A stretch of DNA of 64,000 nt from Acidovorax radicis N35 (lineage in GTDB: Bacteria; Pseudomonadota; Gammaproteobacteria; Burkholderiales; Burkholderiaceae_C): positions 682,001 through 746,000 of the forward strand of contig NZ_AFBG01000019.1 of assembly GCF_000204195.1 (NCBI RefSeq), in the 5' to 3' direction. A program made the position numbers and the translations under genes. The notes beneath the pieces were generated by a model. It was not told the origin of the DNA. It was given only the letters and a program-made list of their open reading frames with translations, and did no database searches. Positions 9,092-18,265 of this stretch are shown here, in pieces (position 1 is the stretch's first letter; each line of letters opens with the position of its first letter).

Positions 9092-9832
9092 ATGTTTAAC
9101 ACCGCCCTGCTGCTCACCGCCGCCTTCGTCGCTGGCGCCCTCAATGCCGTCGCCGGGGGCGGCAGCTTTCTGACGCTGCCGGCCCTGGTCTTTACCGGTG
9201 TACCCCCAATCATGGCCAATGCCACCGGCACCGTGGCACTGCTGCCCGGTTACATGGCCGGAGCCTGGGGATTTCGCGAGGACACCGCCCCACCACCAGG
9301 CCTGTCAATGCGGCTGCTGGTGGTGTTGTCGCTGATCGGCGGCGCGGCGGGTGCGGCGCTGTTGCTGGTCACGCCCGACGCCACCTTCCGCCGCGTGGTG
9401 CCCTGGCTGCTGCTGGCGGCCACGGCGCTGTTTGCCTTCGGGCCACAGTTGCGCAAGGCCATGGCGGGTGGCCACCCCTCCTCCACCAAAGCCACCGTGG
9501 GGGTGCTGGCAGTGGCGGCCTATGGCGGCTACTTCAACGGCGGGCTGGGCATCCTGCTGCTGGCGCTGTTCGGTCTGCTGGGGCAGACCAACCTCCACGC
9601 CATGAATGGCCTGAAGAACTGGGTGTCAGCCCTGCTCACCGCCATTGCCGTGGCGATCTACGCTGCTGGCGGCGTGGTGCTGTGGCAGCAGGCGCTGATG
9701 ATGATGGTGGCAGCAACCGCTGGCGGCTACGGCGGCGCGCGGGTGGCGCGGCGCATTCCGGCGCAGTGGCTGCGCTGGGGGATTGTGGCCACGGGGCTTG
9801 TAATGGCGGGGCTGTTTTTCCTGCGCGGCTGA
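9092..9832 (+). CDS. TSUP (TauE/SafE) family anion exporter
   Basis: 246 residues, about eight hydrophobic segments, with the family's N-terminal AGALNAVAGGGSFLTLPAL and the internally repeated counterpart GGYFNGGLGILLLALFG in the second half. Members export sulfite, sulfoacetate or related organic anions across the inner membrane; the substrate here is unknown. I chose ATG 9092 because the hydrophobic start MFNTALLLTAAFVAG begins there; the longer upstream frame belongs to a pseudogene remnant. It converges with the MFS gene, whose stop is 4 bp away. Confidence 0.9.
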   Translation: MFNTALLLTAAFVAGALNAVAGGGSFLTLPALVFTGVPPIMANATGTVALLPGYMAGAWGFREDTAPPPGLSMRLLVVLSLIGGAAGAALLLVTPDATFRRVVPWLLLAATALFAFGPQLRKAMAGGHPSSTKATVGVLAVAAYGGYFNGGLGILLLALFGLLGQTNLHAMNGLKNWVSALLTAIAVAIYAAGGVVLWQQALMMMVAATAGGYGGARVARRIPAQWLRWGIVATGLVMAGLFFLRG

Positions 9833-9836
9833 TGAA

Positions 9837-11096
9837 CTACACGGCGGCGCGCTGCAACAACGGCGAGCGTGGCAAGAAGCGAAAAGCGGTGGAAGCGGCG
9901 GCCAGCATGCAGGCGATGCCGATCATGACAGCTTGATAAGGCTCATATCCATGGCGCTGCGCCCACGCGGCCAGCAAGCCGGTGAGCCACTGCATCAGCG
10001 CCACGCCCAGGAACATCGACATGGTGTACAGCGACAGCGCACGCCCCGTCATTTCAGCGGGATACGAGGAGCGCACGTCCGCATACTGCAGCACACCATA
10101 GCCAGACAGCAGCCCCATGAGGAAGATGAGCGCCACATTGGCGGTGGCATGGTGCAGAAAGGCCATCAGCAAGAACAGGCTACCCATGAGCAGCGAAAAG
10201 TTGGTGATCCAACGCCGCCGCCGGGCAGGCCCCGGATCAATGCGACCGAACGCTGCAGGCACGAACAGCGCGATCAACGACAGCACCAGGGCAACGTTGC
10301 CGCTTTCGATGAGCGAAAACCCGTAGCGCCCCATCAGCAAAGGTCCCAGCCACAAACCCCGCAAAGTCAGGAAGGCCGCGTAGCAGGACATGCCCAGGAC
10401 CAGGATGCCCCAGGTGTGCGGCACCTTGAACAAGCTGCCGAATCGGCCCGCCGCCTGCGACCATGACTCGCGGGGGCGCTCCGATGCAAGCGTCAATGTG
10501 GGCTCATGCACACGCAGAAAAATCAGCAGCCACGACAGCAGCGAAAGCACCGCCAGCACCGCAAAGCCCGTGCGCCAGCCCCAATGCTGAACCATCCAGG
10601 CCAGCGGGGTGCCGGTAAAGAGAAGCCCCAACCCGCCCACGCCCATGCCCACACCCGAGAAAAATGCGAAACGCTGCGCGGGAAAGTGGCGCGAGATGAA
10701 AACGGTGCAGGCCAGGAACGCGGGAGAACAGCCCACACCGATCAGCAGTTGCCCCAACATCAGCCAGCCGTAGCTGGGCGCCATGGCCGACATTGCTGCC
10801 CCCAGCACCGCCAGAGGGAAAGCCACCAGCACAGTGCGGCGCAGGCCATACAGGTCCATACCGATACCCATGAGGAGTTGGGCCACGCCGAAGGAGAGGC
10901 CAAACAAAGCTGCGAACGCGCCCAAAGAGTCCGGTGAAATGCCAAAGTTTGCCTGCAGGCCCGTGGCGATGATGCTGGTCACGGTGCGGTAAGCCTGGCT
11001 CAGCGCAAAGGCCGACAGCAGGCACAGGTACATGGCCCACAAGGTGCGCGGAGGCGGCAGAGGCCCGACAGACGGGTGAGTGGTGGATTCAGTCAC
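9837..11096 (-). CDS. MFS transporter
   Basis: 419 residues with about twelve hydrophobic segments. The loop 2-3 signature appears as GIGMDLYGLRRTVL (form of GxxxDRxGRR), and FFSGVGMGVGGLG lies in TM5. It resembles nitrate/nitrite- or oxalate-type and uncharacterised MFS_1 permeases; no substrate can be given. The start codon is GTG at 11096 and no strong ribosome site is visible, so a downstream start (for example the Met of MYLCLLSAF) is possible. It transcribes towards the TSUP gene and shares the strand of dtd, 144 bp away. Confidence 0.85.
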   Translation of the reverse strand: MTESTTHPSVGPLPPPRTLWAMYLCLLSAFALSQAYRTVTSIIATGLQANFGISPDSLGAFAALFGLSFGVAQLLMGIGMDLYGLRRTVLVAFPLAVLGAAMSAMAPSYGWLMLGQLLIGVGCSPAFLACTVFISRHFPAQRFAFFSGVGMGVGGLGLLFTGTPLAWMVQHWGWRTGFAVLAVLSLLSWLLIFLRVHEPTLTLASERPRESWSQAAGRFGSLFKVPHTWGILVLGMSCYAAFLTLRGLWLGPLLMGRYGFSLIESGNVALVLSLIALFVPAAFGRIDPGPARRRRWITNFSLLMGSLFLLMAFLHHATANVALIFLMGLLSGYGVLQYADVRSSYPAEMTGRALSLYTMSMFLGVALMQWLTGLLAAWAQRHGYEPYQAVMIGIACMLAAASTAFRFLPRSPLLQRAAV

Positions 11097-11240
11097 GGCT
11101 GGGCAGGCAGATGGCTCAGAAGATAGGAAAAGCGGTTGCCCGAGCCTACAGACATTGCGCAGGACGCACCGGCGGCGCCCCGAACACGCACCCTTTCACG
11201 AGGGGTATGTGCGCTGCAGGAATGCAGCAGCTGGCCAGTC

Positions 11241-11696
11241 TCATGCCACAGCGGCGGGTGCCATGCGCAACGGAATGGTGATCGGCCCGTCATTGATCAG
11301 GTGCACCTGCATCTCGGCGGCGAACCGGCCCGTCTGCACGATGGGATGGGCGGCGCGGGCACACTGCACCAAGTAGTCAAACAACCGCCGCCCCTCTTCA
11401 GGCGCAGCGGCCTGTGTGAAGCTCGGGCGGTTACCGCCCGTGGTATCTGCCGCCAGAGTGAACTGGCTGACCAGCAGCAGGCCGCCCGCCACGTCCTGCA
11501 CGCTTTTGTTCATCTTGCCTGCGTCGTCCGAAAAGATACGCAGCTTGAGAAGCTTGGCCAGCAGCTTGTTGGCCTCGACCTCGGTATCGCCGCGCTCGGC
11601 ACACACCAGCACCAGCAGGCCCATGCCAATGGCGCCCACGGTCTGCCCTTCCACGTCGACTCGCGCTTCGCGCACACGTTGCAAGACACTGATCAC
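11241..11696 (-). CDS. dtd: D-aminoacyl-tRNA deacylase
   Basis: Hydrolyses D-aminoacyl-tRNAs and mischarged Gly-tRNA(Ala), keeping D-amino acids out of translation. 151 residues, normal length. Both family signatures are present: SQFTL (here [11 protein letters not shown]) and the C-terminal Gly-cisPro motif region (NDGPITI). The start is GTG at 11696, overlapping the TGA of the upstream cation transporter gene (GTGA, 4 bp), so the two are probably translationally coupled. The conserved MISVLQRV-type start supports this choice. Confidence 0.96.
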   Translation of the reverse strand: MISVLQRVREARVDVEGQTVGAIGMGLLVLVCAERGDTEVEANKLLAKLLKLRIFSDDAGKMNKSVQDVAGGLLLVSQFTLAADTTGGNRPSFTQAAAPEEGRRLFDYLVQCARAAHPIVQTGRFAAEMQVHLINDGPITIPLRMAPAAVA

Positions 11697-12631
11697 TTCA
11701 TTTCATCCTTCGGGTCGTCAAAATGCGCTTCCACATCGGTGGGCAGCAGCTCGATGGTGGCACGCAAGCCGGGCACGGCCGTCATCAGCGCGCGCTCGAC
11801 CTGGCCGCGCAGTTCGGCGGCGTGGCCCAGGGTCCAGTGGGCGGGCATGTGCAGGTGCATGTCTACAAACTGGCGCTGGCCAGCACGGCGGGTGGAGACA
11901 TGGTCAAACCGCACGGCGCCGGGCGGTTGCGCCAATACGAACTGCTGCAGCGTGGCGTCGATGGTGGCTTGCACCTCGGGTTCCACCGCCGAGTCCATGA
12001 GGCCCTGGGACGAGCGCCAGACCAGCTCCAGGCCCTCTTTCAGGATATTGAGCGCCACAGCGATCGCCGCCAGGGCATCGAGCCACAGCCATCCCGTGAC
12101 GGCTGCACCGGCAATGCCTACCAGCACGCCTGCCGAGGTCCACACGTCGGTCACGAGATGGCGGGCATCGGCCTCCAGCGCGATGGAGCGGTGCTCGCGC
12201 GCCGAGCGGAACATGAGCCATGCCAAAAAGCCGTTGAGCGCCGAGCTGAGCACAGACAGGCCCAGACCCCAACCCACCTGCTCGATGGGCTGTGGGTCCA
12301 TCAGCCGATGGCCCGCCGCCCACAAGATGCCCGCCGACACCCCCACGATGAGGATGCCCTCGAACCCCGAAGAAAAATATTCGGCCTTGTGGTGGCCGTA
12401 GGGGTGGTCGTCATCCGCAGGCCTTGCGGCCACCGTCACCATCGCCAACGCAAACATGGCACTGGCAAGATTCACAAACGACTCCATGGCGTCGGACAAC
12501 AACCCCACCGAGCCGGTAACCACCCAGGCCAGCGTCTTGAGCGCGATGGTGACCACCGCCACCGCAATCGACGCCCACAGCAAGTTGCGAGGTGTGAGCC
12601 AGTGGTGTGACTTGGTGGGGGAAGGAGCCAT
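11693..12631 (-). CDS. Cation diffusion facilitator (CDF) family transporter
   Basis: 312 residues: six hydrophobic segments (1-205) and a cytoplasmic ferredoxin-like domain. In TM2 the metal site reads SDAMESFVN (HxxxD replaced by SxxxE-like form), and TM5 carries [12 protein letters not shown] (HxxxD). The motif [16 protein letters not shown] between TM2 and TM3 is typical of FieF/MMT1-type proteins. Likely a proton-coupled Zn(2+)/Fe(2+)/Mn(2+) efflux pump of the inner membrane; the metal is not determinable. It overlaps dtd by 4 bp and is divergent from the histidine kinase gene. Confidence 0.9.
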   Translation of the reverse strand: MAPSPTKSHHWLTPRNLLWASIAVAVVTIALKTLAWVVTGSVGLLSDAMESFVNLASAMFALAMVTVAARPADDDHPYGHHKAEYFSSGFEGILIVGVSAGILWAAGHRLMDPQPIEQVGWGLGLSVLSSALNGFLAWLMFRSAREHRSIALEADARHLVTDVWTSAGVLVGIAGAAVTGWLWLDALAAIAVALNILKEGLELVWRSSQGLMDSAVEPEVQATIDATLQQFVLAQPPGAVRFDHVSTRRAGQRQFVDMHLHMPAHWTLGHAAELRGQVERALMTAVPGLRATIELLPTDVEAHFDDPKDEMK

Positions 12632-12750
12632 TGGAAGTATTTGAAGAGCGCAAGGAACCGGATTGAGAATTACACCAGAGCCGTCTTAAGAACTGCTTTA
12701 ACCGTTGGCACCGCAAGCTCTCCAAAACATCCCCATGCCAGAATCCGCGC

Positions 12751-14292
12751 ATGACCCCGGCATGGCGCCGCCGCCTTCTTTCGCACCGCACCCTGCACCT
12801 CCCTAGCCTGTTGCTGTGGGTCGTGGTCGCCTGCGCGGGGGCCAGTTGGCTGGCGGTGGCCCGATTGCAGCAATTGCAGGCAGCGTTCGAGACCGACGCC
12901 CGCATCGTGCACCGGCTCCTGAGCCAGCGGGTGGTGCAGCACGACGCCATCATGGCCACGCTGGCGCTGCTGCAGCCTGCCGCAGCAGCAGGTGACAACA
13001 GCACATCGCCCTTGCCTCGCCTGACCTCGGTGTACCCCCAGATCCTGGCGGTGCTGCAGCGCACTGCGCAACGCGACTGGCCCGCCGCGCTGCAGGCAGA
13101 GCTGGCTTCGGCAGAGGCCACCTCGCGCCGCACCGGCCATGCCGCCATGGCGGGGCTGAATCTGCCAGCAGGCCGCTACTACCTGGTGCTGGCAGGCATG
13201 CCCGCCAGCTATGCACTGCACATCGACCTGCGCACCACCACCCCGGCCGACGAGTGGCCCATGGACATCACCACCAGCCCTGTGCGCGTGACGCTGGAGC
13301 GTGGTGGCGAGGCCTTTTTTGTGCAGCCGGGCCGGGGAGACCTGGGCAGCGGCATCCGCACCTACGACTTCCACAAACTGCTGGCCGCGCCCAGCCAGCC
13401 GCTGGACGTGGTGGCCCGCCGCAGCGTGAGCCCGCACGAGCTGCCCTGGTGGGGCATGCTCGGCTGGTGCCTGCTGACGGCAGCCCTGTGGGCGGCAGGC
13501 CGCGCCCTGTGGCGCCAGCGCGTGGCCCGCCAGCGCGCGGAAGAACTGCTGCGCCTGGGCCAGGTGGCGCGGCTGAACACGCTGGGCGAACTGGCAGCGG
13601 GCATGGCGCACGAGCTGAACCAGCCGCTGACCGCCCTGCTGTCCAGCACCCAGGCCGCCCAGCGCCTGCTCGCCGATGACCCGCCCGATCTCGACACCGC
13701 CCAGACCGCCATGGCCCGTGCCGTGGAGCAAGCGCGCCGCGCCTCCACCGTGGTGGGCCGCCTGCGCCGCCTGGTGGAACGCCCTGATCTGGCGGGCCAG
13801 GCCCAGCCACTGGCCCTGCCTGCGGCAGTGCACGACGCGCTGCACCTGCTGGAGCCCGAGCTGGCCCAACGCGGTGTGGTGCCCAACATAGCCACTGCCA
13901 CCGACCTGCCCACCGCGCTGGCCGAGCCCGTGGCCCTGCAGCAGATCATCCACAACCTGCTGATGAATGCACTGCAGGCGCTGGAGCAGGTGCCGCCCGC
14001 CGAACGCCAGCTGCACATCACCATGGTGCGCGCGGATGCCGGGCACGTGACCCTGTCGGTGCGCGACCACGGCCCTGGGATACCGCCCGAGGCACGCCAG
14101 CACCTGTTCGAACCTTTCTACACCACGCGCGCCGGTGGACTGGGGCTGGGCCTGACACTGTGCGAAAGCCTGGCGCAGGCCATGGGTGCGCAGTTGACCT
14201 TGGCACCTGAAGCACCTGTGCCCACCCAAGCCCATCGGGGCGCCGAGTTTGTGCTGACCTTGCCCACAGCGCCGCCCACCAATGACCGATAG
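12751..14292 (+). CDS. Sensor histidine kinase with periplasmic domain
   Basis: 513 residues. TM1 about 20-38, a periplasmic domain of about 190 residues, TM2 about 232-252, then HisKA with phospho-acceptor His287 in MAHELNQPLTALL, an N-box (HNLLMNALQAL), G1 DHGPGIP, F-box FEPFYTT and G2 GLGLGL. The HELNQPL form of the H-box is the FixL/TtrS/DctB type (HPK4). It overlaps the response regulator gene by 11 bp, so the two are certainly co-transcribed. The periplasmic part does not match a domain I recognise, and a secreted GlcG/HbpS-like protein encoded just downstream might be its partner. Confidence 0.92.
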   Translation: MTPAWRRRLLSHRTLHLPSLLLWVVVACAGASWLAVARLQQLQAAFETDARIVHRLLSQRVVQHDAIMATLALLQPAAAAGDNSTSPLPRLTSVYPQILAVLQRTAQRDWPAALQAELASAEATSRRTGHAAMAGLNLPAGRYYLVLAGMPASYALHIDLRTTTPADEWPMDITTSPVRVTLERGGEAFFVQPGRGDLGSGIRTYDFHKLLAAPSQPLDVVARRSVSPHELPWWGMLGWCLLTAALWAAGRALWRQRVARQRAEELLRLGQVARLNTLGELAAGMAHELNQPLTALLSSTQAAQRLLADDPPDLDTAQTAMARAVEQARRASTVVGRLRRLVERPDLAGQAQPLALPAAVHDALHLLEPELAQRGVVPNIATATDLPTALAEPVALQQIIHNLLMNALQALEQVPPAERQLHITMVRADAGHVTLSVRDHGPGIPPEARQHLFEPFYTTRAGGLGLGLTLCESLAQAMGAQLTLAPEAPVPTQAHRGAEFVLTLPTAPPTNDR

Positions 14293-14911
14293 CGCCCCCT
14301 CCCTCTCGCCCCTGATCCACCTGGTGGACGACGACGCCGCCGTGCGCGACGGCCTGGGCCTGCTCATCAGCACCGTGGGCCTGCGCGTGCAGACCTGGGC
14401 CGACCCGCAATCGTTCATGGCGGGGTTTGACCGCGCGAGCATTGGCGCCATCGTGCTCGACGTGCGCATGCCCGGTATCAGCGGCCTCACGGTGCTGGAG
14501 CAGTTGCTGGCGCAGGGCGTGGACCAGCCGATGATTTTGCTGACCGGCCACGGCACGGTGGAGATGTGCCGCCGCGCGTTCAAAGCCGGGGCGGCGGAGT
14601 TTCTGGAAAAACCCGTGGACGACGAAGTGCTCATCGAAGCCCTGCAGAACGCGGTGCGCCAGCATGTGCGATCCCGCGAGCGCCACCAGGCCGACCAGCA
14701 GGCGCGCGAGCGCTTTGCGCAACTGTCGGCCCGGGAACGCGAAGTGCTGGGCCTGATCGTCGAGGGCCTGACCAACAAGGAAATCGGCCGGGCGCTGGAG
14801 CTTTCGCCCCGCACGGTAGAAACCCACCGCGCCAACCTGTTTGGCAAGCTGGGGGCGGAGTCGCTGGCACAGCTCATCCGGCGCTATGCGGCGCTGGTGG
14901 ATGCGTCCTGA
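14282..14911 (+). CDS. FixJ/NarL-type response regulator (receiver + LuxR HTH)
   Basis: 209 residues. Receiver domain with acidic pocket VDDD, phospho-acceptor Asp60 in VLDVRMPG, Thr in LLTGHGT and Lys110 in FLEKP. A LuxR-type HTH follows (LSAREREVLGLIVEGLTNKEIGRALELSPRTVETHRANLF). Partner of the overlapping kinase. A CGTAG-tt-CTACG palindrome 15 bp past the stop, upstream of the secreted HbpS-like gene, is a plausible target site, since LuxR-type dimers bind such short dyads. The FixJ form is common in regulators of electron-transport or quinoprotein genes, but no target can be proven here. Confidence 0.94.
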   Translation: MTDSAPSLSPLIHLVDDDAAVRDGLGLLISTVGLRVQTWADPQSFMAGFDRASIGAIVLDVRMPGISGLTVLEQLLAQGVDQPMILLTGHGTVEMCRRAFKAGAAEFLEKPVDDEVLIEALQNAVRQHVRSRERHQADQQARERFAQLSAREREVLGLIVEGLTNKEIGRALELSPRTVETHRANLFGKLGAESLAQLIRRYAALVDAS

Positions 14912-14925
14912 CCCAACCAGCACTG

Positions 14926-14937
14926 CGTAGTTCTACG
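14926..14937. promoter_or_regulatory. Short palindrome CGTAG-tt-CTACG upstream of the HbpS-like gene
   Basis: Perfect 5-bp dyad with a 2-bp centre, 106 bp upstream of ATG 15044 and directly after the response regulator gene. It is of the size and symmetry bound by LuxR/NarL-type regulators, so it is a candidate site for the neighbouring regulator. It is short and could be chance. Confidence 0.3.
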
Positions 14938-15043
14938 GAGGGGTGAACGTAGCGGCACGAATAGCCAGAAACGGCGGCAATTTCTACAGTTCTCCCACGG
15001 CGCCACAACGGGTGGAGCCGACACACAAACACCGGAGAACACC

Positions 15044-15541
15044 ATGCAAAACCGCCTCACCACCGTAGCCGCCCTCACCCTGTCCCTGATCGCCACCGCC
15101 GCAGCCCATGCCGAAGGCGTGCGCACCGAAAAGAACATGTCGCTGGACCTGGCCACACAGATCGCCGCCCAGACCGTCGCCACCTGCAGCGCCAACGGCT
15201 ACAACGTGACCGCTACCGTGGTGGACCGTGCAGGCACCGTGCGCGCCGTGCAGCGCGCCGACAACGCAGGCCCCCACACGCTGGAAGCCAGCCGTTTGAA
15301 GGCCTACACCTCGGCATCTGCCAAGAACACCACGCTGGCCATCATGGAAGGCTCACAGAAGAACCCCGCAGCCGCCAACCTGGGCCAGATCCCCGGCTAC
15401 CTGCTGCTGGGCGGCGGCGTGCCCGTGAAGGCGGGCAATGAAGTGATTGGCGCCGTGGGCGTGGGCGGCGCGCCCGGCGGCCACCTGGACGAGCAATGTG
15501 CCGTGGCGGGTATCGCCAAGGTGCAGGATCTGCTGAAGTAA
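15044..15541 (+). CDS. Secreted GlcG/HbpS family protein (DUF336)
   Basis: 165 residues: Sec signal peptide (cleaved near AHA-EG, about residue 23) and a single GlcG/HbpS domain with the typical VTATVVDRAGTVRAVQR, ASRLKAYTSASA, GQIPGYLLLGGGVPV and GAVGVGGAPGGHLDEQCA segments. In Streptomyces, HbpS is a secreted haem-binding protein that works with the SenS/SenR two-component pair; other relatives are of unknown role. ATG 15044 follows CGGAGAA. The placement directly after a kinase-regulator pair is the main clue to function. Confidence 0.9.
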   Translation: MQNRLTTVAALTLSLIATAAAHAEGVRTEKNMSLDLATQIAAQTVATCSANGYNVTATVVDRAGTVRAVQRADNAGPHTLEASRLKAYTSASAKNTTLAIMEGSQKNPAAANLGQIPGYLLLGGGVPVKAGNEVIGAVGVGGAPGGHLDEQCAVAGIAKVQDLLK

Positions 15542-15582
15542 TTTCCTACCTGCATCTACAACGCACGCCATCGGAAGCACCC

Positions 15583-16272
15583 ATGAAGCACTGGAACCTT
15601 GCATACGCGCTGGCCATTGCGCTGGCCTGCGCCGGCCCCACCCTCGCCCAGGTGCCTCCCACGGCTGCCGAAACAGCGGCCTACCAGGGCCTGCATGCAG
15701 CCGCAGCGCGGGGCGACTTGCCCGCGCTGAACAAGCTGATTGCCGCAAAGGGTGATCTGAACGCCCGCGACGCGCAGGGTCGCACGCCGTTGCATGTGGC
15801 CACGTACGCACGGCAGGCCGAGGCGGTTCGCGCCCTCGCCAAGGCCGGTGCCCAGCTGGACCTGCTGGAAAACGACCGCTACGACGCCGTGACCATTGCC
15901 GCCGTGGCCGACGACGAGGCCACGTTGCGGCTGCTGCTGCAACTGGGCGCCAGCGCGAAGCAGGTGACCAGCCGCTACGATGGCACCGCCCTCATCGCGG
16001 CGGCGCACCTGGGGCACGACGGCGTGGTGCGGCAGCTGGTTGCAGCCGGCGCCCCGCTGGACCATGTGAACAACCTGCACTGGACGGCACTGATCGAATC
16101 CATCGTGCTGGGCAACGGCGGCCCGCGCCACCAGGCCACCCTGCAGGCCCTGCTGCAAGCGGGTGCCAGCCACACGCTGACCGATCGGCAGGGCAACACG
16201 CCACTGCAACTGGCGCGCCAGCGGGGTTTCAGCGCCATGGTACGAATGCTGGAAGCAGCAGGCGCCAGGTAG
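15583..16272 (+). CDS. Secreted ankyrin-repeat protein
   Basis: 229 residues, with a signal peptide (cleavage near TLAQVPP, about residue 22), then five or so ankyrin repeats of about 33 residues: typical DAQGRTPLHVATYARQAEAVRALAKAGA, NDRYDAVTIAAVADDEATLRLLLQLGA, DGTALIAAAHLGHDGVVRQL and RQGNTPLQLARQRG segments. Probably a periplasmic binding or scaffold protein. It begins 41 bp after the HbpS-like gene on the same strand and is likely part of that transcript. An ATG further upstream in frame would overlap the HbpS gene and lacks the signal peptide, so ATG 15583 was chosen. Confidence 0.88.
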   Translation: MKHWNLAYALAIALACAGPTLAQVPPTAAETAAYQGLHAAAARGDLPALNKLIAAKGDLNARDAQGRTPLHVATYARQAEAVRALAKAGAQLDLLENDRYDAVTIAAVADDEATLRLLLQLGASAKQVTSRYDGTALIAAAHLGHDGVVRQLVAAGAPLDHVNNLHWTALIESIVLGNGGPRHQATLQALLQAGASHTLTDRQGNTPLQLARQRGFSAMVRMLEAAGAR

Positions 16273-16310
16273 GTTTGCGGGATGCGTCCGCGCCGATGCA
16301 TTCCCCCACT

Positions 16311-17129
16311 TCAGCGGTACAACTCTGCGCCCGCAATGCGCACCCTGCTGGCGTGCGCCGCGCCCAGGGCATTCACCACCGGCTCCCACACACTCGTGTA
16401 GGCGGGCATCGCGTCCGGTGCAAATGCAGTATGTGGCCAGTCCGAACCCCACACCAGCCGCTCGCCCATTAACCCGGCCACGCGGCGGATCGCACCGTGC
16501 AATTCAGCATAGGGTGCCGCGGCCTGCAAGCGGTACCAGCCCGACAGCTTGACCCACGCGCCCAGGTCGGCCAGCCTTGCCAGCGCCCGCCAGGCCGTAT
16601 CGTCCTGCGCCAGGGCCGCATGCATTCCCGCCAGATGGTCCAGCACGCAGGGCAGTCCCGTTTGCGCATGCAGCTGGGCAATCTGCGCCAATTGGGCCGG
16701 TGCCGCATACCACTGCACATGCCAGCCCAGTACCTTCAGGCGGGGCGCCAGTGCCTGCATGGCCTGCGCCCCGTTGCCCACGGGGGACACCAGATTGAAA
16801 CGCACGCCGCGCACGCCCAGTGCATGCATGGTCTGTAGCGCGTCGTCGGCAATGTCTGTCTCCACCACCACCACTGCGCGGTGCCGCCCCGGTTCGCGCA
16901 CCAGGGCGTCGAGCACCAGCCGGTTGTCGGTGCCATACACACTGGGCTGCACCAGCACCAGACGCCCGACACCCAGCCGCGCGGCTTCGGCCTCTATGCG
17001 TTCGAGGGGCTGGTGAATAGGCTGGTAGTGCCCGGCCTGGACCGGGGCGGTTGCGTCAAAGACATGCACGTGCGTGTCCCATCCCTCCTGGGCGTCCCGC
17101 AACGGCGCGGATGTGGCCAGCGCACCCAT
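16311..17129 (-). CDS. Amidohydrolase-superfamily metal-dependent hydrolase (2-pyrone-4,6-dicarboxylate lactonase-like)
   Basis: 272 residues with the amidohydrolase_2 layout: DTHVHVF near the N-terminus (HxH), LVLVQPSVYGTDN, CVLDHLAG in the middle and GSDWPHT near the C-terminus (catalytic Asp). The family hydrolyses lactones or decarboxylates aromatic-derived acids. It begins 3 bp after the Bug binding-protein gene, so one operon; the binding protein probably brings in the compound or its precursor. The substrate is unknown. Confidence 0.88.
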   Translation of the reverse strand: MGALATSAPLRDAQEGWDTHVHVFDATAPVQAGHYQPIHQPLERIEAEAARLGVGRLVLVQPSVYGTDNRLVLDALVREPGRHRAVVVVETDIADDALQTMHALGVRGVRFNLVSPVGNGAQAMQALAPRLKVLGWHVQWYAAPAQLAQIAQLHAQTGLPCVLDHLAGMHAALAQDDTAWRALARLADLGAWVKLSGWYRLQAAAPYAELHGAIRRVAGLMGERLVWGSDWPHTAFAPDAMPAYTSVWEPVVNALGAAHASRVRIAGAELYR

Positions 17130-17132
17130 GGG

Positions 17133-18143
17133 TCAGCCCACCACGATCTTGCGCTCGCGGATGACCTTGCCCCACTGCGCTTGCTGGGCCTGGATGAACT
17201 TGCCTGCACTGGCCTGGGTCGCATCGGGAAAGGCATCGCCGCCCAGCGCGCGGATGCGGCCCAGCACCTCGGGGTCAGCCAGCGCCTTGCGGATGGCATG
17301 GACCAGCTGCGTGCGCACCTCAGGCGCAATGCCCGTCGGGGCCAGCACAGGATTCCACTCCAGCACTTCGTAGTCGGCCACGCCGGCCTGAGCCATGGTG
17401 GGGACATCGGGCAGCGAACGGGCGCGCAACGCACTGGTTACCGCCAGCGGGCGCAGCTTGCCTGCCTGGATGTGACCCAGGGACGAGGCCAAATTGGCAA
17501 AAAACAGCGGCACCTGCCCGCCCATCACGTCGTTCATGGCAGGGCCGCCTCCACGGTATGGAATGTGGGACAGGCGCACGCCCGTGCGCTCTTCAAACAG
17601 CGCCCCGGCCAGATGCTGGGCCGAGCCATTGCCGGACGACGCATAGGCCACGTCCTCGGGCTTGGCTTTGGCGCGTGCGATGACCTCCTTGACGGAGTTG
17701 ACGCCGAAGCCTGGATGGCACACCAGCACGTTCGGAAAGGTCGCCAACACGGCCAGCGGCACAAAGGCGGTGTTGCTGTCGTAGGGCAGCTTGGGATACA
17801 GCGATGGATTGACGGCGAACGACGACGCATCGAGCAGCAGTGTGGTGCCATCGGGCGTGGCACGGGCCACGGCCGATGCAGCCAGCTGGCCGCTGGCGCC
17901 GGGCCTGTTGTCCACCACCACGCCCTGCCCCAGCGCTTCGGCCATGCGGGGCGCGATGATGCGGGCCATCAGGTCGGCACCGCCGCCTGCCGGGTAGGAG
18001 ACAACCAGGGTCACGGTGCGTCCGCCGCCTACGCCCGCTGCGCGGGTGTGCACCCAGGGGGCGGCCAGGGTGGCGCCCACGGCAGCCAGCGCCGCGCGGC
18101 GCGACAGGCCAGGGGGGTTCAGAGGATCGGACAGATGGTGCAT
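17133..18143 (-). CDS. Bug/TctC-family tripartite tricarboxylate transporter substrate-binding protein
   Basis: 336 residues. A signal peptide (LSRRAALAAVGATLAAP, possibly Tat because of the paired Arg) precedes the mature binding protein. Family hallmarks: VSYPAGGGADLMARI, VVDNRPGASGQLAA, AYASSGNGSAQHLAGALF and HIPYRGGGPAMND. Such periplasmic proteins are greatly expanded in Comamonadaceae and bind carboxylates; no membrane partner (TctAB) is encoded nearby. ATG 18143 follows AAGGAGA. It lies between a GntR regulator and an amidohydrolase on the same strand. Confidence 0.94.
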   Translation of the reverse strand: MHHLSDPLNPPGLSRRAALAAVGATLAAPWVHTRAAGVGGGRTVTLVVSYPAGGGADLMARIIAPRMAEALGQGVVVDNRPGASGQLAASAVARATPDGTTLLLDASSFAVNPSLYPKLPYDSNTAFVPLAVLATFPNVLVCHPGFGVNSVKEVIARAKAKPEDVAYASSGNGSAQHLAGALFEERTGVRLSHIPYRGGGPAMNDVMGGQVPLFFANLASSLGHIQAGKLRPLAVTSALRARSLPDVPTMAQAGVADYEVLEWNPVLAPTGIAPEVRTQLVHAIRKALADPEVLGRIRALGGDAFPDATQASAGKFIQAQQAQWGKVIRERKIVVG

Positions 18144-18265
18144 ACAGGTCTCCTTGGTTGAGTCTTCAGTCGTTCAGGGGGCCGCACCTGAAGCTGGGGA
18201 ACCCCAAGCCAGTAGGCGCTGTGGAACTGGCTTGCCAGGCCCGGGCAGTGCTCAGGGGTTGCCGC

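Noticed and set aside
16881-18161. A 426-codon plus-strand frame over the Bug gene
   Set aside because: Antisense to amidohydrolase and Bug genes, without recognisable domain.
18221-18239. Second copy of gtggaactggct..gccaggcc
   Set aside because: Only about 19 bp and diverged; not enough to define a repeat family with the 32553 segment.
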